Assembly (NCBI GenBank): GCA_964389475.1
Contig: CAYMFD010000059.1
Span: forward strand, 1 to 21,751
DNA from: CAYMFD01 sp964389475
GTDB taxonomy: Bacteria; Bacteroidota; Bacteroidia; Chitinophagales; Saprospiraceae
Length of the DNA: 21,751 bases
Direction of reading: 5' to 3'
Part shown: piece after piece, positions 13,500-18,882 of the stretch
How positions within the stretch are numbered: the first letter of the stretch is position 1
Layout of the letters: each line of letters opens with the position of its first letter
Program-made: the position numbers and the translations under genes
Notes under the pieces: model-generated
Seen by the model: only the letters and a program-made list of their open reading frames with translations
Told to the model about the DNA's origin: nothing
The model's database searches: none

Positions 13500-14311
13500 G
13501 ACCTCGACCACCTCATGCACAGCCAGTTGCCCCTCGATACTACGTCCTCGAGTTGCAGAGCTAGTGCTGTATAGCGATCGATGATCACCTCTCGATCTTG
13601 TGAGAGTATCCCGCTCATCAATAGCGTGCCCCCAGAGGCGAGTCTATCCATTACATCGGCGGCGGTATCTAGCAGTACATTTCTGTTGATATTAGCTAGG
13701 ATGATACCGTAGGTGCCTTCGATGTTATCTATGGTGCCATGCACTACTTCGTTGATCTTGACCTTGTTTTTCTCTGCGTTTTCTAGGGTATTGAGGTAGC
13801 TCTCTTCTTCTATATCGACAGCGACTATGTAGTCGGCTCCCAGTTTTGCAGCCAGGACGGCCAGTATCCCTGTGCCACACCCATAGTCGAGTATCCTACC
13901 ACCTGCGATAGGCATAGCCTCCATCGTCTGTATCATCATGTACGTTGTCTCGTGGTGGCCTGTCCCGAATGCCATTTTGGGCTGCAAGTGGATGACGTGG
14001 TCATATCCTACCGCTGCCGGGTGAAAGTCTGCCCGCACTGAGCAAAACTGCCCCACGTCAACGGGTGTAAAGTTAGACTCCCAGGCTTCATTCCAGTTGC
14101 GGGGTTGCAGTATGGTCATAGCGGCAGTCGCTTGCTGGCTAGTGCAGATCTTATGCACCTCAGCGTCTAGGTCAGCCGTCCACGCCTTATCTTGTATATA
14201 GGCGATCGTCGTGTCCGCCCGCTCTTCGAAGGACTCAAACGGTAGTACCGATAGCAAGGCGATGATGATCTCTGAGGTGCTATCGATTTCGTACTGTCTA
14301 TATACTTCCAT
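13496..14311 (-). CDS. prmA: ribosomal protein L11 methyltransferase
   Basis: A 271-aa SAM-dependent enzyme that trimethylates ribosomal protein L11. Family motifs: the N-terminal L11-recognition domain (about 1-60); FGTGHHETT (115-123); SAM motif I ILDYGCGTGILAVLAAKLGA (140-159); the acidic end of motif II, AVDIE (164-168); and ILANINRNVLL (204-214), which carries the PrmA active-site NIN. The ATG at 14311 is 94 bp from the divergent sulP start. Its stop TAA is formed by the same four bases (TTAA, 13496-13499) that give the photolyase stop. No clear promoter box is seen upstream. Confidence 0.94.
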   Translation of the reverse strand: MEVYRQYEIDSTSEIIIALLSVLPFESFEERADTTIAYIQDKAWTADLDAEVHKICTSQQATAAMTILQPRNWNEAWESNFTPVDVGQFCSVRADFHPAAVGYDHVIHLQPKMAFGTGHHETTYMMIQTMEAMPIAGGRILDYGCGTGILAVLAAKLGADYIVAVDIEEESYLNTLENAEKNKVKINEVVHGTIDNIEGTYGIILANINRNVLLDTAADVMDRLASGGTLLMSGILSQDREVIIDRYTALALQLEDVVSRGNWLCMRWSRS

Positions 14312-14405
14312 TTTCTACGCTTTTGAGTCGATGTAAAAGTAGTCTACAAAATAGTAAGATCGATGAGCTACACTTTAAAGGTGGAGTCCGTTATATCTTC
14401 GCCAT

Positions 14406-16091
14406 ATGCAATTACTCCGTCATCGGGTTTTCCCGATTATAGATACTATCAAAAATTACAAGCGGGAGGACCTCCGATGGGACCTCATCGCTGGTATGAT
14501 GGTTACAGTGTTGCTAGTACCACAGGCGATGGCCTATGCACAGCTTGCAGGTGTGCCTCCCCAGTATGGCTTTTATGCGGGTATAGTCCCCGTGCTGGCC
14601 TATGCAGTATTCGGTACTTCTCCCCATATTGCCATTGGCCCAGTAGCTATTACGTCTATCTTACTGTTTGACGGTCTCAGTACCATCGCAGAGCCCTTCT
14701 CCGCTAACTATGTGCGGCTGATGATCGTGTCAGGATTCTTGATCGGCTTTATCCAGATTTTATTTGGCCTATTGCGGCTAGGGGTTCTGGTCAACTTACT
14801 ATCCTTACCGGTACTCACGGGTTTTACCTCAGCCGCCTCGATACTGATTATCGTCAGCCAGCTCAAGGACGTACTCGGGCTGGAGATTCCCAGATATGTC
14901 TATCTGCATGAGAAGGTAGCCTATATCGCCACTCATGTGCCGGACATACATGGACTGACGCTGGTGATAGGGCTGGTAAGCTTGCTCTTTTTGATATCCC
15001 TCAAGCGACTGTCGCGCCGTATTCCTGCGGCACTGATACTAGTGGTCATTGCGACTGTAGTAAGTAACTATGCAGATCTAGGTAGCCACGGGGTAGCATT
15101 GATCGGGGATATATCGGTCAGCTTACCTGAGTTCGAGGCGCCTAAGCTCACCTTCAGGCAGTTGCGAAAGAGTTTCTCCATCATACTAGCGGTCACCCTT
15201 ATCGGACTTATCGAGACGATAGGCGTGGGCAAGGCTATCGAGCAGCGACATGACTACTACCAGCTAGTGCCCAACAAAGAGTTTATAGCCCTAGGTCTCA
15301 GTAAGGTCCTAGGTGGTTTGTTTCAGGCGATTCCTACTTCGACGAGTTACTCAAGGAGTGCTACCCTGGATAGTACGGGTGGGCGGACAGTGATGGCCGG
15401 TGCCTTTAGCGCCTTGTTTCTCATTGTCGCAATGCTCACCTTTGTATCGTCTCTCTCCTCACTGCCCAAGGTCGTACTCGCCTCTATTATCCTGATGGCT
15501 GTCAAGAACCTTTTTGACCTTAAGACAGCTAAGTATCTCTACCGTGTGCACAAGCGCGACTTCTTTATGATGCTAGTTACCTTCCTCGTGACGGTACTGC
15601 TCAGTATGGATGCCGGGGTGATCACTGGGGTGATTCTGTCCTTCGTACTTGTGCTGATTAAGAGTAGTATACCTCGTATCACAGAGTTGGGTAGGGTGCC
15701 TGGCGAGACGTTTTACAGGAGTATCAAACAGTCTAAGAGTCCACAACGGGTCGATGGTGCTATCATCATCAGGTACGACGATCAGATCTACTTTGCTAAC
15801 CAAGAGTACTACTACAGAGAGACGCTAACAATAGTCGAGGAGTCAGCACAGCCAGTCGACTACCTGATACTAGACCTGCGTGGCGTGCAGGATATCGATA
15901 GCAGTGGCCTGCGATACATGGAGCGACTCCACGATGTACTACGATCTATGGGTATTACCTTGCTAGTGGGTGGTGCCATCAGTCCTGTACGACGCAATAT
16001 GTCTCTTGCAGGTCTACGCAGGCATATAGGCGAGGACAACTTTTACCCGAGTATCCAGAAAGCCGTCGAGTCTATCGAGGTCACTCGCTGA
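14406..16091 (+). CDS. SulP family anion transporter with STAS domain
   Basis: A 561-aa SLC26/SulP secondary transporter of the inner membrane. The signature VPQAMAYAQLAGVPPQYGFYAG (about 38-59) is present, with roughly 11-14 hydrophobic helices up to about residue 420. The conserved PTSTSYSRSATLDSTGGRT stretch near 313-331 is typical of the family. The cytoplasmic STAS domain runs from about 440 to 555, with DIDSSGL (496-502) at the site that is phosphorylated in anti-sigma antagonists. Substrate could be sulfate, bicarbonate or another anion; there are no sulfur-assimilation or carbonic anhydrase genes nearby to decide. The start at 14406 follows a weak box (TATCTTCG at 14394-14401) that is too close to be a normal promoter. 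The 3' end overlaps ptrB by 11 bp. Confidence 0.93.
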   Translation: MQLLRHRVFPIIDTIKNYKREDLRWDLIAGMMVTVLLVPQAMAYAQLAGVPPQYGFYAGIVPVLAYAVFGTSPHIAIGPVAITSILLFDGLSTIAEPFSANYVRLMIVSGFLIGFIQILFGLLRLGVLVNLLSLPVLTGFTSAASILIIVSQLKDVLGLEIPRYVYLHEKVAYIATHVPDIHGLTLVIGLVSLLFLISLKRLSRRIPAALILVVIATVVSNYADLGSHGVALIGDISVSLPEFEAPKLTFRQLRKSFSIILAVTLIGLIETIGVGKAIEQRHDYYQLVPNKEFIALGLSKVLGGLFQAIPTSTSYSRSATLDSTGGRTVMAGAFSALFLIVAMLTFVSSLSSLPKVVLASIILMAVKNLFDLKTAKYLYRVHKRDFFMMLVTFLVTVLLSMDAGVITGVILSFVLVLIKSSIPRITELGRVPGETFYRSIKQSKSPQRVDGAIIIRYDDQIYFANQEYYYRETLTIVEESAQPVDYLILDLRGVQDIDSSGLRYMERLHDVLRSMGITLLVGGAISPVRRNMSLAGLRRHIGEDNFYPSIQKAVESIEVTR

Positions 16092-18153
16092 GCCCCGCTA
16101 GATGTAGCATAAAGGCATACTCCATCGCCGTCTCCTTATACATCCGATACCGACCGCTAGCTCCACCATGGCCCGCTTCCATATTAGTATGTAGCAGTAG
16201 TAGGTTGTCATCCGTCTTATAAGCCCGAAGTTTGGCCACCCACTTGGTAGGCTCCCAGTACTGTACCTGGCTGTCGTGGTAGCCGCTAGTTACGAGCATG
16301 TGGGGGTAGTCCTGTTCTGTGATATTATCATAGGGGCTGTATGATCGTATATAATGGTAGTAGGCTTCCTTGTTAGGATTGCCCCACTCCTCATACTCAC
16401 CTACAGTCAGTGGTATCGTATCGTCCAGCATGGTACTCAGGACATCGACGAATGGTACGGCGGCTATCACTCCCCTCCACATGTCTGGAGCCATATTGAT
16501 GATAGCACCCATCAGGAGACCACCAGCACTACCGCCCATAGCGAATAGTTGACTAGGGTCACACCACTCATTTTGTTGTAGGTATCTACCGCAGGCGATA
16601 AAGTCTTCAAAGGTGTTTTTCTTATGCAAAAACTTACCCTGCTCGTACCATTGGTGACCGAAGTCATTACCACCTCGTACATGCGCTATAGCGAATACAA
16701 AGCCTCGATCCAGCAAGCTCAGCCTGGCACTACTGAAATATGGATCGATGGCATAACCGTATGCCCCATAAGCGTATAGTAGTAATGGTTGCTTGTGATG
16801 GTCTGTGTAAGCCTTGTTGTATACGAGTGATATGGGTATCTGGGTCCCGTCGCTGCTCTGGGCATACAGTCGCTTAGACGTATAGTTCACTTTATCAAAA
16901 GTGCCGACTACTACCTGCTCCTTAAGCGTCACTAGCTCCCAGGTGTCAAGTTTGAGTTCTAGGGTACTTACAGGTGTAGTCATCGAGGTATACCTGAGTC
17001 TATAGCCTAGAGCATCAGTTTCATAGTTACTGCTCGCTTTTATGGTGTAGCTTTCTTCGGGTAGTACGAGGCGCCTATCTTCTTTGTTGTCCCAGCTAGT
17101 AAAGATGATCTCTGTCTGTCCTGCGATCCGCACACTCCGTACCATATACTTTGCAGTCACATCTATTCCAGTTGTGTATACGTTTTGGTCATAAGGTAGG
17201 TAGGTCTGCCATGCATCTCGATTGGTGGCGTCTTGTGGGCAGGTCATGATGGTAAAGTTGTCAGCTCCGTCCTTATTCGTTCTGATGTACCACTTATCTT
17301 GATGGTGGCTGATGTGATATTCTTCTTTATATGCCCTAGGGACGAATGTAGTGAAGTTGCCCGTACGTTGCTGTGTGTCTATGTAGCGGTACTCTGTCGT
17401 TAAGCTACTTGCAATACCTAGCAGTATGTACTTCTTGTCTTTAGTCTTTGTGAGAAAGACTCTATACAACGCATCCGCTTCTTCGTACAGTAGCTCGCTT
17501 TTCTTGAGGCTTATGTTATATCGCCAGATCTGGTGTGGCCTGAGTGTGTGGTCTTTTTTGACATAGTATAGTGTGTCGACGGCCCCCCATACGATAGCGC
17601 CGGTGGTATCCCCCAGTGGTAGATCGGTGACGTCGCTTCCGTTGATATCTTTAAGGTGGATGGTATAGTTGCGCCGGCCGATTGTATCTTGGCTGTATGC
17701 GATACGATCATTGTGTGGACTTACCGCTATAGCACCTACCTGGTAGTATGTGTAGTCCACGGCGAGCTCATTGACATCTAGGTAGGTCTTGAACCCACCG
17801 TCATATTGCTTACTGCGTTGATATTGCGGATATTCTAGTCCGGCCTTATACTGAGTGCGATAGTAGTACTCGGACCGCAGTACAGGTACGGTATCATCAT
17901 CCGGCGCCAGGCGCTTAGTCATTTCTTGGTAGAGGGTCTCTTGGAGTTCAGCAGTTGTATTTAGTGACTGTATCGTGTGCTGATTTTCTGCTTCGAGATA
18001 AGCTAATACATCTTCTTGCGCGGGACTCACATTGGTCGCATTGGGTGCCACTATTTCCTGCCTCATCCAGTGGTAGTCGTCTAGCCTTGGGTGACCGAAA
18101 GGATCTACATGTGTGTGTGTGCTACGGTGAGCTATAGGTGGTGCTGTAGGCAT
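16081..18153 (-). CDS. ptrB: oligopeptidase B (S9A serine peptidase)
   Basis: A 690-aa prolyl-oligopeptidase-family enzyme that cuts short peptides after Arg/Lys. The N-terminal cap PPIAHRSTHTHVDPFGHPRLDDYHWMR is followed by a beta-propeller (about 70-400) and an alpha/beta hydrolase domain (about 420-690). The catalytic triad is S542 (MGGSAGGLLMG), D627 (SGYHDSQVQYWEP) and H662 (EAGHGGASGRYR). Residues VQYWEPTKW and GHGGASGRYR are typical of oligopeptidase B rather than prolyl oligopeptidase. The frame extends to a TTG at 18183, but that codon sits in the likely promoter; ATG 18153 is the better start. No signal peptide is visible, so the enzyme is probably cytoplasmic. The stop lies inside the convergent sulP end. 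Confidence 0.94.
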   Translation of the reverse strand: MPTAPPIAHRSTHTHVDPFGHPRLDDYHWMRQEIVAPNATNVSPAQEDVLAYLEAENQHTIQSLNTTAELQETLYQEMTKRLAPDDDTVPVLRSEYYYRTQYKAGLEYPQYQRSKQYDGGFKTYLDVNELAVDYTYYQVGAIAVSPHNDRIAYSQDTIGRRNYTIHLKDINGSDVTDLPLGDTTGAIVWGAVDTLYYVKKDHTLRPHQIWRYNISLKKSELLYEEADALYRVFLTKTKDKKYILLGIASSLTTEYRYIDTQQRTGNFTTFVPRAYKEEYHISHHQDKWYIRTNKDGADNFTIMTCPQDATNRDAWQTYLPYDQNVYTTGIDVTAKYMVRSVRIAGQTEIIFTSWDNKEDRRLVLPEESYTIKASSNYETDALGYRLRYTSMTTPVSTLELKLDTWELVTLKEQVVVGTFDKVNYTSKRLYAQSSDGTQIPISLVYNKAYTDHHKQPLLLYAYGAYGYAIDPYFSSARLSLLDRGFVFAIAHVRGGNDFGHQWYEQGKFLHKKNTFEDFIACGRYLQQNEWCDPSQLFAMGGSAGGLLMGAIINMAPDMWRGVIAAVPFVDVLSTMLDDTIPLTVGEYEEWGNPNKEAYYHYIRSYSPYDNITEQDYPHMLVTSGYHDSQVQYWEPTKWVAKLRAYKTDDNLLLLHTNMEAGHGGASGRYRMYKETAMEYAFMLHLAGLSE

Positions 18154-18180
18154 AGTAATGGTGTTGTTAATAAGAATATG

Positions 18181-18209
18181 CAAATATAGCCAGTCTCAAA
18201 TTATTGCAA
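18181..18209 (-). promoter_or_regulatory. ptrB promoter candidate
   Basis: On the minus strand, TTG (18209-18207), an 18-bp spacer and TATATTTG (18188-18181, exact TAnnTTTG) lie 27 bp before the ATG at 18153. This also argues against the TTG start at 18183, which would lie within the -7 box. Confidence 0.55.
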
Positions 18210-18267
18210 TACAGTGTTTTATATATGATGTTTTTCAATGTATTAATAATTGCCCTATACTAGGTAG

Positions 18268-18296
18268 TTGATGGCAGGGTCTGCCTTGTATCTTTG
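18268..18296 (+). promoter_or_regulatory. promoter candidate for the 18446-21751 genes
   Basis: TTG (18268-18270), an 18-bp spacer and TATCTTTG (18289-18296, exact TAnnTTTG). Transcription would start near 18303, leaving a leader of roughly 140 nt before the ATG at 18446. Confidence 0.5.
18273..18285. repeat. perfect inverted repeat GGCAG-GGT-CTGCC inside the promoter spacer
   Basis: Two 5-bp arms with a 3-bp centre lie exactly between the -33-like and -7-like elements of the plus-strand promoter candidate, a place where a repressor or activator dimer could act. Five-base arms are short enough to occur by chance. Confidence 0.4.
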
Positions 18297-18335
18297 TTTC
18301 TTGTTATACGACGGGATCATTTGCATTTCGTCGTC

Positions 18336-18379
18336 CTCTTGATTCATTAAAGGCCATTCACTTTTCCTGTCTTCAAGAG
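18336..18379 (+). repeat. 7-bp inverted repeat in the predicted leader
   Basis: CTCTTGA (18336-18342) and TCAAGAG (18373-18379) are perfect complements separated by 30 nt, and they would form a hairpin in the leader upstream of the 18446 gene. No T-run follows, so it is not a typical terminator; an attenuator or mRNA-stability element is possible but unsupported. Confidence 0.28.
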
Positions 18380-18445
18380 TTTCTAGTATTGCGTGCAAAG
18401 GCATGGATACGTTTATGCTATCATTTTATTTTAAAACTTAATCTC

Positions 18446-18865
18446 ATGAAAAATGCTATCTGCATGATGACAAAAAGCCTTTGTGTGCTTTCTGTTGTTA
18501 TTTTTTCATCGCTTTTCGTTGGTTTGAATGCCCAAGAGCGATACCCAGATCTAGTAGAGGGTCCTGAGGCTACTACACTTCTACAGAGTGTTTTACCAGC
18601 TTTAGATGAGGATGTTCAAAGTACCACAGAGGGTACTCCTGAATATGCCACAGCTCTCCGCAAGTGGGCGATGTACCAACACGCTTACGAGTTTACTGTA
18701 TCTGGTTCTACAACATCTGATGCCCTTGATGCGGCTTTAGGTGAGTTTCCTAACGCTACTGGTCGAGTAGTTCATGCTGACGAGCTGTCAGAAGAATTGT
18801 TCATTGAGAATGGCGGGTATGGTGACGTCATCTTCGATGGCTTGGTTGATTTCTTAACGCTTTAA
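18446..18865 (+). CDS. small secreted protein of unknown function
   Basis: A 139-aa protein that I do not recognise. A clear signal peptide covers about 1-30 (MKNAICMMTK, hydrophobic core, FVGLNAQ). The mature part (about 110 aa) is acidic, without cysteines. It looks mostly helical in its first half: PEATTLLQSVLPALDEDVQ, then EYATALRKWAMYQHAYEFT, then TTSDALDAALGEFP. It ends in a hydrophobic DVIFDGLVDFLTL. The ATG at 18446 is chosen because the upstream codons (frame open from 18389) would bury the signal peptide. It precedes the giant modular protein by only 17 bp and is presumably co-transcribed. Small exported proteins with an EY..A..-Y...V..G.S...AL pattern occur beside large adhesins in Saprospiraceae; that parallel is from memory and uncertain. 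Confidence 0.8.
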   Translation: MKNAICMMTKSLCVLSVVIFSSLFVGLNAQERYPDLVEGPEATTLLQSVLPALDEDVQSTTEGTPEYATALRKWAMYQHAYEFTVSGSTTSDALDAALGEFPNATGRVVHADELSEELFIENGGYGDVIFDGLVDFLTL

Positions 18866-18882
18866 TCCCAAATCGAGAAGAT

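Larger units (their letters stand above)
18154..18445. other. divergent intergenic region between ptrB and the secreted-protein genes
   Basis: This 292-bp gap holds no credible ORF. It is AT-rich at the ptrB side (18184-18260). It contains a ptrB promoter candidate on the minus strand, a promoter candidate for the 18446 gene on the plus strand, a 13-bp inverted repeat between the plus-strand promoter elements, and a 7-bp inverted repeat in the long predicted leader. A second, weaker box, TACGTTTA (18408-18415), could give a shorter leader for the 18446 gene. Confidence 0.7.

Noticed and set aside
14363..14671. 102-codon ORF overlapping the sulP start
   Set aside because: It lies in another frame of the well-supported sulP gene, has no recognisable features and looks like a shadow.
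18110..18121. (TG)6 dinucleotide repeat near the ptrB start as a phase-variation tract
   Set aside because: Twelve bases are too short for reliable slippage, and the encoded THTHV is normal in the oligopeptidase B N-terminus.
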